NCBI RefSeq assembly: GCF_019655335.1 | Contig: NZ_BPFD01000018.1 | Span: 1 to 64,000, forward strand | Direction of reading: 5' to 3' | Length of the DNA stretch: 64,000 bases | Source: Shewanella hafniensis | GTDB lineage: Bacteria; Pseudomonadota; Gammaproteobacteria; Enterobacterales; Shewanellaceae | In this document: positions 44,701 through 55,271 of the stretch, one piece after another | Numbering within the stretch: the first letter of the stretch is position 1 | How the letters are laid out: each line of letters begins with the position of its first letter | Translations under genes and position numbers: made by a program | Notes under the pieces: generated by a model | Told to the model about the DNA's origin: nothing | What the model saw: the letters and a program-made list of their open reading frames with translations, nothing else | Databases searched by the model: none

Positions 44701-45041
44701 TTAGTTATCCCCAAAAGATCATCAAAAAAGAGGTGTATTCTATAGCGAGATCTCAAGGATCGCTATCCTTAAAAAATATTTATCCCCAGCGAGATCATTC
44801 TATGTGGATATCCTCGATCATCAAAGATCCAAAACGATCCTTTTATTCAACACTATCCGCAAATCCTGCTTTATTAAGCGATCCACATTGATCTATAATG
44901 GCGCCCCTTCGATCGGCTCGAAGATCCCCTGCACTACTATATGTAGTGTCCGTACACAGAGTTATCCACATCTTATGGTGTATTCAGGGGGTTGATCTAA
45001 GGATACGCTGGCAGAAATAAAGCACTTACTTACTTTCGTTG
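44701..45041. promoter_or_regulatory. dnaA-side control region with DnaA boxes and dense GATC sites
   Basis: The divergent dnaA-rpmH gap (about 446 bp) has no gene. It carries a perfect DnaA box TTATCCACA (44962-44970), a near box TGTGGATAT (44813-44821), two TTATCCCCA variants (44705-44713 and 44780-44788), and 12 GATC sites in ~300 bp against about one expected. Inverted repeat ATAGCGA/TCGCTAT flanks part of the dnaA promoter. It could act as a dnaA control and SeqA-binding region; a minor or old origin role, as in pseudomonads, cannot be excluded. Confidence 0.7.
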
Positions 45042-45070
45042 TTGACGTGACTAAGTATTGTGATTACAAT
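45042..45070 (+). promoter_or_regulatory. rpmH operon promoter
   Basis: -35 TTGACG (45042-45047), a 17-nt spacer and -10 TACAAT (45065-45070), 76 nt upstream of rpmH. Confidence 0.75.
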
Positions 45071-45146
45071 TCGGCCTCTTTTTTGCCCTTACCTCTATCC
45101 TAGAGATAAGGATATGTTCACTAATTAACAAAGACGGATTGCCATC

Positions 45147-45284
45147 ATGAGTAAACGTACTTTTCAACCTAGCAACCTGAAGCGCAAGCGTTCTCACGGC
45201 TTCCGCGCTCGTATGGCTACTGTAGGCGGCCGTAAGGTGCTTGCACGTCGTCGTGCGAAAGGTCGCGCTCGTTTATCTGCTTAA
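45147..45284 (+). CDS. rpmH: 50S ribosomal protein L34
   Basis: A 45-residue, very basic protein: it begins [19 protein letters not shown], contains [10 protein letters not shown] and ends ARLSA, the universal L34 pattern. It sits in the dnaA-rpmH-rnpA-yidD-yidC order conserved in bacteria. rnpA begins 15 nt after its stop. Confidence 0.98.
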
Positions 45285-45299
45285 TAAGTAGGTAACTAG

Positions 45300-45656
45300 T
45301 TGACTAGCTATACCTTTTCGCGGGAGTTACGTTTGTTAACTCCCGCGCAATTTAAATCTGTATTTTCCAATCCCATCAAAGCATCTTCTGCTGAAATTAC
45401 CTTGCTCGCTATTCCTAACACGGAACAACATCCGCGTATGGGCCTTACTGTTGCCAAACGCTATGTAAAACGCGCCAATCAACGTAACCGTATTAAGCGC
45501 GTGATCAGAGATAGTTTTCGCTTAAATCAACACGACATTCCTCATCTTGATATTGTTGTGCTTGTCAGAAATGGCGTGATGGAAATGGAAAACGCTGAAA
45601 TCAACAAATTGATAGAAAAGCTATGGCGCAAACTCAGTCGCCGCTACAATGGCTAG
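45300..45656 (+). CDS. rnpA: ribonuclease P protein component
   Basis: The 118-residue basic protein subunit of RNase P, which trims tRNA 5' ends. The RNR signature lies in [22 protein letters not shown] (about 57-78). It starts with TTG at 45300, matching the conserved [17 protein letters not shown] start. Its end overlaps yidD by 34 nt, as in other gammaproteobacteria. Confidence 0.95.
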
Positions 45657-45877
45657 CGACCACGTTAATTCGTGGCTATCAAGTATTCATAAGCCCTATA
45701 CTGGGCCCTCGATGCCGTTTCAATCCCACCTGCTCTCACTATGCTATTGAAGCAATAAAAGTGCATGGAACCGCGAAAGGTTGTTGGTTTGCATTGAAAC
45801 GCATATTAAAATGTCACCCTTTACATCCCGGCGGTAGTGATCCCGTCCCCCCTAAAAATGACAGGTGTAATAAATAG
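45623..45877 (+). CDS. yidD: membrane protein insertion efficiency factor YidD
   Basis: An 84-residue member of the YidD family: [25 protein letters not shown] with three conserved cysteines, and the [19 protein letters not shown] motif. An amphipathic N-terminal helix suggests membrane association. It assists YidC-dependent membrane insertion. It overlaps rnpA and lies 3 nt before yidC. Confidence 0.95.
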
Positions 45878-45880
45878 GCT

Positions 45881-47509
45881 ATGGAATCTCAACGCAATAT
45901 ATTGCTCATAGGACTACTGTTTGTCAGCTTTTTGCTGTGGCAACAGTGGCAAGCAGACAAAGCTCCTAAACCCGTTGCAACCGAATCGTCCTTAGTGGCG
46001 AACGCGGCAAGCTCACACAGTGCCGATGTTCCAGAAGCTGATACAGGTGTTCCTGCTGCAGCAGTTACTGCAAACAGCAAACTGATTACGGTAAAAACAG
46101 ATCAGTTAGACATTCAGATCAATCCAGTGGGTGGTGACATCGTTTTTGCTGCGTTAGTTTCGCACAAAAAAGAACTAGAGAAAGATCAACCATTCGTATT
46201 GCTTGAGCAAACGAATGATTTCACTTATATCGCTCAAAGCGGCCTAATTGGTCGCGATGGTATCGATAGCAGCGCAAAAGGCCGTGCCGCATTTAGCACA
46301 ACGGCAACTGAATATACCTTAGCCGAAGGCCAAGATACCTTAGAAGTACCGTTAACTTATATCGCTGACAATGGTGTGACTTACACTAAAGTGTTCGTAT
46401 TCCATCGCGGTAAGTTCAACATAGATGTTGACTATAAAATCAACAACACTTCAGCAGCACCACTGCAAGTTCAGATGTACGGTCAGATTAAACAAACGAT
46501 CAAGCCATCTGAAAGCAGCATGATGATGCCTACCTATCGTGGTGGTGCGTTCTCAACGAATGATGTGCGCTATGAAAAATACAACTTTGACGACATGGCC
46601 AAAAGTAACCTGAACCAAGCCACTTTAGGCGGTTGGGCAGCCATGTTACAACACTATTTCGTTTCAGCTTGGGTGCCACCCGCAACTGACAGCAACACTA
46701 TTTTCTCTAGTGTCAGTGCGGGCGGTTTAGCCAATATTGGTTTCCGCGGTGCGGTATATGATATTGCACCTGGTGCAACCCAAGAAATTAGCTCACAGTT
46801 CTATGTCGGTCCTAAGGATCAAAAAGCGCTGTCAGCCATCTCTGATACCTTAAACCTAGTGGTCGATTACGGCTTCCTATGGTGGTTAGCCGTACCAATC
46901 CACTGGTTATTGATGTTCTATCAATCATTCGTCGGTAACTGGGGTGTGGCGATTATTCTGATCACCTTAACCGTTCGTGGTTTACTGTTCCCGCTAACAA
47001 AAGCGCAGTACACCTCAATGGCGAAAATGCGTAACCTGCAACCTAAACTGACTGACTTGAAAGAACGCTTTGGTGATGACCGTCAAAAGATGGGTCAGGC
47101 CATGATGGAACTGTATAAGAAAGAAAAAGTTAACCCTATGGGTGGCTGTTTACCTATTATTTTACAGATGCCAATCTTCATTGCCTTGTACTGGGTATTG
47201 TTAGAAAGCTTCGAATTACGTCACGCACCCTTTATGTTGTGGATCCACGATTTATCGGTACAAGATCCTTACTACATACTGCCATTATTGATGGGCGTAT
47301 CTATGTTTGTGATGCAGAAGATGCAACCTATTGCACCGACTATGGACCCTATGCAAGTGAAAATGATGCAGTGGATGCCAGTAATCTTTACCGTATTCTT
47401 CCTCTGGTTCCCAGCAGGTCTAGTACTGTACTGGTTAGTGGGTAACATAGTTGCTATCACGCAGCAGAAGATTATTTATGCAGGTCTTGAGAAAAAAGGC
47501 TTAAAATAA
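45881..47509 (+). CDS. yidC: membrane protein insertase YidC
   Basis: The 542-residue inner-membrane insertase/foldase. It has an N-terminal TM helix (about 6-22, [17 protein letters not shown]), a large periplasmic beta-sandwich domain (about 65-335) and five C-terminal TM segments in the conserved core, including [19 protein letters not shown] and [21 protein letters not shown]. It is the length typical of Gram-negative YidC. It ends the rpmH operon before a terminator. Confidence 0.97.
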   Translation: MESQRNILLIGLLFVSFLLWQQWQADKAPKPVATESSLVANAASSHSADVPEADTGVPAAAVTANSKLITVKTDQLDIQINPVGGDIVFAALVSHKKELEKDQPFVLLEQTNDFTYIAQSGLIGRDGIDSSAKGRAAFSTTATEYTLAEGQDTLEVPLTYIADNGVTYTKVFVFHRGKFNIDVDYKINNTSAAPLQVQMYGQIKQTIKPSESSMMMPTYRGGAFSTNDVRYEKYNFDDMAKSNLNQATLGGWAAMLQHYFVSAWVPPATDSNTIFSSVSAGGLANIGFRGAVYDIAPGATQEISSQFYVGPKDQKALSAISDTLNLVVDYGFLWWLAVPIHWLLMFYQSFVGNWGVAIILITLTVRGLLFPLTKAQYTSMAKMRNLQPKLTDLKERFGDDRQKMGQAMMELYKKEKVNPMGGCLPIILQMPIFIALYWVLLESFELRHAPFMLWIHDLSVQDPYYILPLLMGVSMFVMQKMQPIAPTMDPMQVKMMQWMPVIFTVFFLWFPAGLVLYWLVGNIVAITQQKIIYAGLEKKGLK

Positions 47510-47567
47510 GCCTAAGATTTCCAAGACTCTAGCGCATCGTTACAGATTAATGTGAACGCATGACACT

Positions 47568-47597
47568 AAAAGGCGGCTTAATTGGCCGCCTTTTCCT
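47568..47597 (+). terminator. intrinsic terminator after yidC
   Basis: The stem AAAAGGCGGC/GCCGCCTTTT with an 8-nt loop lies 58 nt after the yidC stop and separates it from mnmE. Confidence 0.82.
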
Positions 47598-47636
47598 TTA
47601 CATGATTTAGTAGATATTAGTTTGGTGGGTATTTCC

Positions 47637-48998
47637 ATGACAACTGACACTATTGTGGCTCAAGCCACCGCGCCCGGACGTGGCGGCGTAGGCATCATTC
47701 GAATTTCAGGCGACAAAGCCAGTGATGTCGCTATGGCCGTATTAGGTCATCTTCCTAAAACCCGATATGCCGATTATTGCGATTTTAAAAGTGCATCGGG
47801 CCAAGTGATAGACCAAGGCATAGCACTATTCTTTAAAGGACCTAATTCCTTTACTGGCGAAGATGTACTGGAACTTCAAGGCCACGGCGGCCAAATCGTC
47901 CTCGACATGCTGATCAAACGGGTAATGGAAGTCGGTGGCATTCGTATCGCAAAACCAGGCGAGTTCAGCGAACAAGCCTTTATGAACGATAAACTCGACT
48001 TAACCCAAGCCGAAGCCATTGCCGACCTTATCGACGCTACCAGTGAGCAAGCCGCTAAAAGCGCACTACAATCGCTACAAGGTGAGTTTTCTAAGGAAGT
48101 CCATGAGCTGGTGGACCAAGTCACTAACCTGCGTTTATACGTTGAAGCCGCAATTGATTTCCCCGATGAAGAAGTCGACTTTTTAAGTGACGGCAAGATT
48201 GCCAATGCTCTCTATAAAATCATCGACAAACTCGACCTAGTGCAAGCCAGCGCTAAACAAGGTTCTATCATTCGTGAAGGGATGAAAGTAGTGATAGCCG
48301 GTCGCCCCAATGCCGGAAAATCAAGCTTATTAAATGCGTTAGCGGGTAAAGAGTCGGCCATTGTGACTGAAATAGCCGGTACAACACGCGACGTATTACG
48401 TGAACATATCCATTTAGATGGTATGCCGCTGCACATTATTGATACCGCAGGCCTGCGTGATACCACTGATACGGTAGAACAAATTGGTATTGAACGCGCA
48501 TGGAATGAAATAAACAGCGCCGATCGCGTGCTATTTATGGTGGATGGCACAACAACCGCAGCCGTCGATCCCCATGCGATTTGGCCAGACTTTGTCGATC
48601 GCCTGCCCTCCAATTTAGGTGTAACAGTGATCCGTAATAAAGCCGATCTTACTGGCGAAGACTTAATGATGACCGAAGAACAAGGTTATAGCGTCTACCG
48701 GATCTCGGCAAAAACAGGCTTAGGTGTTGAAGAATTAAAGCAACACTTGAAGTCACTTATGGGTTATCAGAGTAATCTCGAAGGTGGCTTTATCGCCCGG
48801 CGTCGTCACTTAGAAGCCCTTGAACTCGCCGCAAGCCATCTGCAATTGGGTAAAGAACAATTAGAAGTGTATCTAGCAGGAGAACTGCTGGCGGAAGAGT
48901 TACGCATGTGCCAATTAGCATTATCAGAAATCACTGGCCGCTTCACTTCTGACGATTTACTCGGCAAGATTTTTAGCTCTTTCTGTATAGGAAAATAA
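47637..48998 (+). CDS. mnmE: tRNA uridine-5-carboxymethylaminomethyl modification GTPase MnmE
   Basis: With MnmG it installs the cmnm5 group at U34 of tRNAs. The 453-residue protein has an N-terminal folate-binding domain, a helical domain, an inserted G domain ([17 protein letters not shown] and NKAD motifs), and the C-terminal FCIGK with the required Cys. The start [17 protein letters not shown] at 47637 is preferred over a codon 5 earlier. Its partner mnmG is at 51.8 kb next to oriC. Confidence 0.97.
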   Translation: MTTDTIVAQATAPGRGGVGIIRISGDKASDVAMAVLGHLPKTRYADYCDFKSASGQVIDQGIALFFKGPNSFTGEDVLELQGHGGQIVLDMLIKRVMEVGGIRIAKPGEFSEQAFMNDKLDLTQAEAIADLIDATSEQAAKSALQSLQGEFSKEVHELVDQVTNLRLYVEAAIDFPDEEVDFLSDGKIANALYKIIDKLDLVQASAKQGSIIREGMKVVIAGRPNAGKSSLLNALAGKESAIVTEIAGTTRDVLREHIHLDGMPLHIIDTAGLRDTTDTVEQIGIERAWNEINSADRVLFMVDGTTTAAVDPHAIWPDFVDRLPSNLGVTVIRNKADLTGEDLMMTEEQGYSVYRISAKTGLGVEELKQHLKSLMGYQSNLEGGFIARRRHLEALELAASHLQLGKEQLEVYLAGELLAEELRMCQLALSEITGRFTSDDLLGKIFSSFCIGK

Positions 48999-49022
48999 CT
49001 AACCTTAATATTATTTCCAGAT

Positions 49023-49055
49023 AAATCAGCCCATGCAATATGGGCTGATTTTTTA
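49023..49055. terminator. intrinsic terminator after mnmE
   Basis: The perfect 12-bp stem AAATCAGCCCAT/ATGGGCTGATTT with a 5-nt loop is followed by a T run. It lies between convergent mnmE and the transporter gene. Confidence 0.87.
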
Positions 49056-49088
49056 TCTACAACCGAATATTTCCACTCATCGACTAAC

Positions 49089-50642
49089 TCAAGATTCTAC
49101 GTGGCGGTAATGATCTTGCATTTGATAGGATCTTGCATAAAGCGCAAACATCAATGCCGCCAAGATGGCAAAACCAGCAAAGAAAAACATCTGAAATGCG
49201 GTAATGCTGATCCCTGTCTGGGCAATTTGTTCGGTCACAGCTGTGCTTTTCACACTGACGTTCGCTAGTAGCACCCATAAGTTACCTACGGTCACCGATA
49301 AGGTCCAAAAACTCATGATAGTGCCTTTCATGGCTTTAGGCGCTTGGCTGTAGGCAAACTCTAGCCCAGTGGCAGAGACTAATACTTCACCAAAGGTGAG
49401 CAAAGCATAGGGCACAATCTGCCAAAATATTGATAATACCGAGCCGCCATCCATCGCCAATTGAATGCTACCAACGACTATCCAACTCACGCCCGTGATG
49501 GCAATCCCAGCCCCCATTTTACGCAAAGCAGTTAACTTTATACCCATGCGCTCAATCGCCGGATATAACACAAAGTTATTAAATGGGATAAGTAACATAA
49601 CTAATAATGGGTTTAACGCTTGCATCATGGCAGGTTCAAACCATGCCGGTTTTGACATGTCATTGGCTTGCAATATCCAAGTGGACGCTTTCTGATCGAA
49701 CAAAGACCAAAAGGGAGTCACTAACGCAAATAAGATTAAGATCCGTAGTACTGAACGCACCCCATCAACGGCGATATCCGGATGGATCCCCCTAGCCCGT
49801 TCGAGTTGCAATGAAGCCCCTGCGCCAACAAATCCCATCACGAGCACTAACGCACAGCACAAACCAGCAACGATACCTAAGGTTGGAATATTGACTAAGG
49901 CATACGCTGCAGAAATGATCCCAACTAAAGCTAACACTAAACCTATGTTGGCTTGGCCCGCGATTTTAGTGAGCAATGCGGTACGAATAACGGGTAAAAA
50001 ACCATGAGGATTTTTCGGTTCTGGTGGCATATGCACATAACGTTTGCGGCCTAACCAGAAGAACACAGTTGCAATAAACATCAAGACACCAGGGATCCCA
50101 AATGCGACCGCAGCACCATAATATTTCAATAGTAATGGCATAGATAACGAGGCAAAGAAGGAGCCAAAATTAATCGTAAAATAAAACAGATCAAACGCTT
50201 TCTGCGCCAATGTTTTATTGGTTTGATCAAATTGATCTCCCATAAAGGAAGAAACCAAGGGCTTAATCCCACCCGATCCGAGCGCAATTAAAAATAATCC
50301 CGTATAAAACCCTTGAATGCTGTGTTCAAAAATAGCGAGAAACGCATGACCAACACAGTAAATTAAGCTTAACCATAAGATAGTATTGTATTTACCGAAA
50401 AAACGATCAGCAATCCAACCACCGAGTAATGGGAAAAAGTACACTCCAATGACAAAGGAATGGAACACATCCTTAGCCATAGTTCCACGTAGTTCTTCTG
50501 GAATAGACAACAAAAGTGCTGTCATCAAGAATGGGGTAAGAATATTCCGCATACCGTAAAAGCTAAAACGTTCACAAGCTTCACTGGCGATGATGTAAGG
50601 AATTTGCCGTGGCCACTGGGGCGCATTTACGGGTGTTGTCAT
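49089..50642 (-). CDS. POT/PTR-family proton-dependent oligopeptide transporter
   Basis: A 517-residue MFS protein of the POT family with about 12-14 hydrophobic segments. The family motif ExxERF(Y) is seen as EACERFSFYG near residue 22-31, followed by GGWIADRFFGKYNTI and a FYFTINFGSF segment typical of POTs. It imports di- or tripeptides with protons. The exact substrate and orthologue among DtpA-D are not clear. It lies alone, convergent with mnmE and divergent from mioC. Confidence 0.92.
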   Translation of the reverse strand: MTTPVNAPQWPRQIPYIIASEACERFSFYGMRNILTPFLMTALLLSIPEELRGTMAKDVFHSFVIGVYFFPLLGGWIADRFFGKYNTILWLSLIYCVGHAFLAIFEHSIQGFYTGLFLIALGSGGIKPLVSSFMGDQFDQTNKTLAQKAFDLFYFTINFGSFFASLSMPLLLKYYGAAVAFGIPGVLMFIATVFFWLGRKRYVHMPPEPKNPHGFLPVIRTALLTKIAGQANIGLVLALVGIISAAYALVNIPTLGIVAGLCCALVLVMGFVGAGASLQLERARGIHPDIAVDGVRSVLRILILFALVTPFWSLFDQKASTWILQANDMSKPAWFEPAMMQALNPLLVMLLIPFNNFVLYPAIERMGIKLTALRKMGAGIAITGVSWIVVGSIQLAMDGGSVLSIFWQIVPYALLTFGEVLVSATGLEFAYSQAPKAMKGTIMSFWTLSVTVGNLWVLLANVSVKSTAVTEQIAQTGISITAFQMFFFAGFAILAALMFALYARSYQMQDHYRHVES

Positions 50643-50892
50643 AGAACATCCTATTATAATTATTTGATTTAAAATGAAATTAAATTGGTAAATATATTAA
50701 TTTTGTATCAAGAAGCTAAAGGTAACATGTAAGCCAAACCAACATTATATAAAGGATGCAAAAACTGCAAAAATCACGTATTGCTTCTGTGGTCCGATCC
50801 ACATTTCCTTTATGATGAACATAATAATAGCCATTGAGCTATCTATTTAATTGAAATTTGTTTTAAAAACAACAACACATTGAGAAATCATA

Positions 50893-51333
50893 ATGGCAAA
50901 GATTGAAGTAATAGTTGGCACAACATTGGGCAGTGCAGAGTATGTTGCTGACGAAATGATGGCGCAATTAACGGATCAAGGGCACCAAGTTCAAGTGCAT
51001 TTAACTCCAACACTGTGCGAAATCGACACCCATGCACTATGGATTATCGTGTCATCTACCCACGGCGCGGGTGATCTTCCAGATAATATCCAGCCCTTTT
51101 TCAACGAAATTTCCGAACAAAAACCAGATCTCAGCCAAGTGAACTTTGCCTTATGTGCAATTGGCGACTCAAGTTATGACACCTTTTGCCAAGGCCCTGA
51201 AAAACTCATTTCAGCGATTCAAGACTGCGATGCAAAAGCCTTTGTGGATAAGATCCAGATCGATGTACAGCTTGATCCAGTGCCAGAAGACCCAGCGCTT
51301 GCATGGTTAGCACAATGGCAACAGGATATTTAA
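50893..51333 (+). CDS. mioC: FMN-binding flavodoxin-like protein MioC
   Basis: A 146-residue short flavodoxin: phosphate loop GTTLGSAEYVAD (8-19), STHGAGDLPDN (about 55-65) and a CAIGDSSYDTFCQGP segment that resembles the FMN-binding loop of the flavodoxin/sulfite reductase family. MioC in E. coli flanks oriC and its transcription enters the origin. Here it likewise reads towards oriC, which begins at its stop. Its biochemical role is uncertain (reported support of biotin synthase in vitro). Confidence 0.94.
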   Translation: MAKIEVIVGTTLGSAEYVADEMMAQLTDQGHQVQVHLTPTLCEIDTHALWIIVSSTHGAGDLPDNIQPFFNEISEQKPDLSQVNFALCAIGDSSYDTFCQGPEKLISAIQDCDAKAFVDKIQIDVQLDPVPEDPALAWLAQWQQDI

Positions 51334-51772
51334 GATCGCTTATTGGATAAGGTCGAGATCTATGTACAGTTTAGATCCTATTTATCCACAATTTACTTAT
51401 TTAAAGTATAAACATGTGGATAAGGTATTATTTAGATCTGATCAACCTCTGTACTATTCACAGTGCGATCTGCTTAATGATCCGCCTTGTGGATAAGTAG
51501 GCGATCTATCCCCATGTTTAATGGCGTTAGATCGCGATCAAATCACAGGATCAAGATCGCGCTAATTAATGATTTATATACTTAATTTGGGTTATACACA
51601 GAAAAATGCGATCTTAATAGTAAACATAATAAGAAGATCTATATAAAGATCTTAAGATCTATTAGTCCGGATCATCTCGATCGATCAAGGTAAAATGATC
51701 ATTCACCTAGCGCAAAGCAAATGCTAAAATACTCGGCTCGTACTGAGTCTCTTAGCAATTGAAGGTAGTGGC
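51334..51772. other. oriC: chromosomal replication origin oriC
   Basis: The 439-bp mioC-mnmG gap is an E. coli-type oriC read on the minus strand. DnaA boxes TTATNCACA: TTATCCACA (51382-51390), TGTGGATAA (51415-51423 and 51488-51496) and TTATACACA (51592-51600, the R1 position). Three AT-rich GATC-starting 13-mers lie on the minus strand at 51627-51639, 51639-51651 and 51647-51659, forming the unwinding region nearest mnmG. The gap has 20 GATC sites against ~1.7 expected, fitting Dam/SeqA control. Gene order mioC-oriC-mnmG supports the call. Confidence 0.95.
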
Positions 51773-53662
51773 ATGCATTTTCATGAACGGTTTGATGTTA
51801 TTGTTGTTGGTGGTGGTCATGCCGGAACTGAAGCCGCGTTGGCAGCAGCAAGAATGGGATCAAAAACATTATTACTAACGCACAATATCGATACGTTAGG
51901 ACAAATGTCATGTAATCCAGCAATCGGTGGCATAGGCAAAGGCCACCTAGTGAAAGAAATTGACGCCTTAGGCGGTGCAATGGCGATCGCAACCGATTAT
52001 GCAGGGATCCAATTTAGAACCTTGAATTCAAGCAAAGGCCCAGCAGTACGAGCGACACGTGCACAAGCTGACCGTGCGCTGTATCGTCAAAAAATCCAAA
52101 ACATATTACAAAACCAACCTAACTTACGTATTTTCCAACAAGCAGTTGATGACTTAATTGTTGAAAATCATCAAGTTGTTGGCGTAGTGACTCAAATGGG
52201 ATTAGCCTTTGAATCTCCAGCAGTTGTGTTAACAACAGGCACATTCTTAAGCGGCAAAATCCACATAGGGTTAGAAAACTACAGCGGTGGCCGTGCAGGC
52301 GATCCACCAGCCATTGCCTTAGCCAATCGTTTACGTGAGTTACCGATCCGCGTGGGCCGTTTAAAAACAGGTACACCGCCACGTATCAATGCAAACACGA
52401 TCGATTTTTCTCAAATGGCTGAACAAAAAGGTGATTCTCCGTTACCTGTCATGTCATTTATGGGTGATGTCAGTCATCATCCAAAACAAATATCTTGCTG
52501 GATCACTCACACCAATGAAAAAACCCATGAAATTATTCGTGGTGGTTTAGACAGAAGCCCTATGTATTCAGGCGTCATCGAAGGTATTGGTCCACGTTAT
52601 TGCCCATCGATTGAAGACAAGATCCACCGCTTTGCGGATAAATCTTCGCATCAGATCTTCATCGAACCTGAAGGTTTAAATACCAATGAGATCTATCCTA
52701 ACGGGATCTCTACTAGCTTACCTTTCGATGTACAGTTGAACTTAGTACGTTCGATCAAAGGTATGGAAAACGCAGAAATTGTGCGTCCAGGTTATGCGAT
52801 CGAATATGATTATTTCGATCCAAGGGATCTGAAAAACTCACTAGAAACCAAAACGATCAACGGGTTATTCTTCGCTGGCCAAATAAACGGTACTACAGGT
52901 TATGAAGAAGCCGGTGCTCAAGGTTTATTAGCGGGCATGAATGCGTCTTTGCAAGTGCAAGGCAAAGAAGCTTGGTGTCCACGCCGTGACGAAGCGTATC
53001 TTGGGGTGCTGGTTGATGATCTGTCGACTCTAGGTACCAAAGAACCGTACCGCATGTTTACTAGCCGTGCCGAATATCGCTTATTACTCCGTGAAGATAA
53101 CGCCGACATTCGCTTAACGGCCAAAGGTCGCGAACTTGGCTTAGTCGATGACACTCGTTGGGCGGCATTTAGTGAGAAGTTAGAATCCATTGAACTTGAA
53201 CTGCAAAGACTGCGTGGCCAATGGGTGCATCCAAATTCACCTTTGATCCATGCGTTGAATCCACATTTGAATACGCCGATCTCACGCGAAGCGTCATTTG
53301 AAGAGTTACTGCGTCGTCCAGAAATGGATTACAGCAAGTTAATGCAAATTGAAGGTTTTGGTCCTGGACTTGAAGATCCACAGGCGGCTGAGCAAGTTCA
53401 GATCCAAGTGAAGTACTCTGGCTACATTCAACGTCAACAGGAAGAGATCAACAAAGCCGTGCGTAATGAGAACACAGGCTTACCTTTGACGCTCGATTAC
53501 AAAGAAGTACCGGGCTTGTCGAACGAAGTGATTGCAAAGTTAAATAACCACAAACCTGAAACCATAGGTCAAGCATCACGGATCTCTGGTATTACCCCTG
53601 CGGCTATTTCAATTTTGTTGGTTCACCTTAAAAAGCGTGGCTTATTACGTAAGAGTGCGTAA
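51773..53662 (+). CDS. mnmG: tRNA uridine-5-carboxymethylaminomethyl modification enzyme MnmG (GidA)
   Basis: The FAD-dependent partner of MnmE in U34 modification. The 629-residue protein starts with FAD-binding [10 protein letters not shown] (about 13-22), [14 protein letters not shown] and a C-terminal helical tRNA/MnmE-binding region. The gene lies immediately right of oriC as in E. coli and its 5' end abuts the unwinding region; rsmG follows ~120 nt later. Its coding sequence has an unusually high GATC density around 52.6-52.9 kb (see findings). Confidence 0.97.
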   Translation: MHFHERFDVIVVGGGHAGTEAALAAARMGSKTLLLTHNIDTLGQMSCNPAIGGIGKGHLVKEIDALGGAMAIATDYAGIQFRTLNSSKGPAVRATRAQADRALYRQKIQNILQNQPNLRIFQQAVDDLIVENHQVVGVVTQMGLAFESPAVVLTTGTFLSGKIHIGLENYSGGRAGDPPAIALANRLRELPIRVGRLKTGTPPRINANTIDFSQMAEQKGDSPLPVMSFMGDVSHHPKQISCWITHTNEKTHEIIRGGLDRSPMYSGVIEGIGPRYCPSIEDKIHRFADKSSHQIFIEPEGLNTNEIYPNGISTSLPFDVQLNLVRSIKGMENAEIVRPGYAIEYDYFDPRDLKNSLETKTINGLFFAGQINGTTGYEEAGAQGLLAGMNASLQVQGKEAWCPRRDEAYLGVLVDDLSTLGTKEPYRMFTSRAEYRLLLREDNADIRLTAKGRELGLVDDTRWAAFSEKLESIELELQRLRGQWVHPNSPLIHALNPHLNTPISREASFEELLRRPEMDYSKLMQIEGFGPGLEDPQAAEQVQIQVKYSGYIQRQQEEINKAVRNENTGLPLTLDYKEVPGLSNEVIAKLNNHKPETIGQASRISGITPAAISILLVHLKKRGLLRKSA

Positions 53663-53691
53663 AAGCTAGCTTTATCGCTGCTTAGGTCATA

Positions 53692-53717
53692 GAAGGGAAG
53701 CATTCAGGCTTCCCTTC
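53692..53717 (+). terminator. hairpin after mnmG
   Basis: The perfect 10-bp stem GAAGGGAAGC/GCTTCCCTTC with loop ATTCAG lies 29 nt after the mnmG stop. No strong T run follows, so termination is uncertain. Confidence 0.5.
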
Positions 53718-53779
53718 ATCGTTTTCGGGCTTCATAATAGCCTTCGCGTTCATAATCGTATCTTTGTTGAGGTTGCTCA

Positions 53780-54400
53780 GTGTTATCTGCCCAGTTAGAG
53801 GCTTATTTAGCCGAAATTAATTTGCCCGCAACCGCCGAGCAAAAAAAACAACTAATTGATTTTGTTGGCATGCTCAACAAATGGAATAAAGCCTATAACC
53901 TGACATCGGTGAGAGATCCCGAAGCCATGTTGATCCGCCATATCATGGACAGCTTAGTGGTTTCAAAACATCTGCAAGGTGAACGTTTTATCGATGTAGG
54001 CACAGGACCCGGTTTACCTGGGATCCCGTTAGCGATTATGAATCCCGATAAACAATTTGTGTTATTGGACAGCTTAGGTAAACGCATTCGTTTTCAAAAA
54101 CAAGTGTCCTTTGAACTAGGCATACATAACATCAGTTCGGTTGAAAGCCGCGTAGAAGCTTATCAACCAGAGCAAAAATTTGACGGCGTATTAAGTCGTG
54201 CATTTGCTTCAATCCAAGATATGCTCACTTGGTGCCATCATTTACCTGCCGAACATGGGCAGTTTTATGCCCTTAAAGGCCAGTTGAATGATGAAGAAAT
54301 GCAACATATTCCAAGTGGATTTGCAGTGAAAGAAGTCATCGAACTTAAGGTGCCTAAACTCGATGAACAAAGACATTTATTGAAAATAATCAAAGAATAA
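53780..54400 (+). CDS. rsmG: 16S rRNA (guanine-527-N7)-methyltransferase
   Basis: A 206-residue SAM-dependent methyltransferase (GidB). Motifs: [20 protein letters not shown], the SAM-binding [15 protein letters not shown], and [11 protein letters not shown]. It starts with GTG at 53780 with GAGG 9 nt upstream. It is followed by parA and parB, the usual gidB-parAB arrangement. Confidence 0.96.
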   Translation: MLSAQLEAYLAEINLPATAEQKKQLIDFVGMLNKWNKAYNLTSVRDPEAMLIRHIMDSLVVSKHLQGERFIDVGTGPGLPGIPLAIMNPDKQFVLLDSLGKRIRFQKQVSFELGIHNISSVESRVEAYQPEQKFDGVLSRAFASIQDMLTWCHHLPAEHGQFYALKGQLNDEEMQHIPSGFAVKEVIELKVPKLDEQRHLLKIIKE

Positions 54401-54473
54401 CAGGCTTAAAAGTGATGAATAAATCATTTTTAGGTAAGGGCAATAAACCAGCATTTACATACAGGGTGATATT

Positions 54474-55262
54474 GTGGGTAAAGTGATTGCCGTGGCTAAC
54501 CAGAAAGGTGGCGTAGGAAAAACAACTACTTGCGTTAACCTCGCCGCTTCGTTAGCAGCAACAAAACGTAAAGTCTTATTGATCGATCTCGATCCCCAAG
54601 GTAATGCGACTATGGGTAGTGGTGTCGATAAATATGAGGTCGAAAATACGGCCTACGAATTATTGGTTGAAGAAAAATCCTTCGACGAGATCGTCATTAA
54701 AAACACTGCGGGTAAGTATGATCTGATCGCCAGTAATGGCGATGTGACAGCGGCAGAGATAAAACTGATGGAGTTTTTTGCGCGTGAGATCCGTTTGCGT
54801 AACGCGCTTGCACCGATAAAAGATCAATATGATTATATTTTTATCGACTGCCCTCCTTCATTGAACATGTTAACTGTGAACGCTATGTCTGCGGCCGATT
54901 CTGTGCTTGTGCCTATGCAGTGCGAATATTATGCCCTCGAAGGCTTAACGGCGCTGATTGATACCATCACTAAGCTTGCCGCTATGGTTAACCCTGGGCT
55001 TGGCATTGAAGGCATTTTACGCACTATGTACGATCCGCGTAATCGTTTATCTAATGATGTGTCCGATCAGCTAAAACAGCATTTTGGTGACAAGGTATAT
55101 CGTACTGTGATCCCACGTAATGTGAGGCTGGCTGAGGCGCCAAGTTTTGGTGCGCCTGCTATGTATTACGATAAATCGAGTGCCGGCGCTAAGGCGTATC
55201 TCGCGCTTGCGGGTGAAATGATCCGTCGTTCAGAACAACAAACTCAGGCTAAGCAAGCGTAA
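54474..55262 (+). CDS. parA: chromosome partitioning ATPase ParA (Soj)
   Basis: A 262-residue Walker-type ParA with the deviant Walker A KGGVGKTT (11-18), FIDCPPSLNM and a C-terminal amphipathic DNA-binding region. It pulls ParB-parS complexes to segregate origins. It starts with GTG at 54474, and parB begins 9 nt after the stop. Perfect parS sites are at 24.5, 27.6 and 29.0 kb in this window. Confidence 0.97.
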   Translation: MGKVIAVANQKGGVGKTTTCVNLAASLAATKRKVLLIDLDPQGNATMGSGVDKYEVENTAYELLVEEKSFDEIVIKNTAGKYDLIASNGDVTAAEIKLMEFFAREIRLRNALAPIKDQYDYIFIDCPPSLNMLTVNAMSAADSVLVPMQCEYYALEGLTALIDTITKLAAMVNPGLGIEGILRTMYDPRNRLSNDVSDQLKQHFGDKVYRTVIPRNVRLAEAPSFGAPAMYYDKSSAGAKAYLALAGEMIRRSEQQTQAKQA

Positions 55263-55271
55263 AGGATCACC

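Noticed and set aside
44688-44995. Short frames in the dnaA-rpmH gap
   Set aside because: They cover DnaA boxes and GATC clusters, have no ribosome site and resemble no protein.
50481-50496. parS-like stretch AGTTCCACGTAGTTCT in the POT transporter gene
   Set aside because: Only the left half matches parS; the right half has several mismatches, so it is chance.
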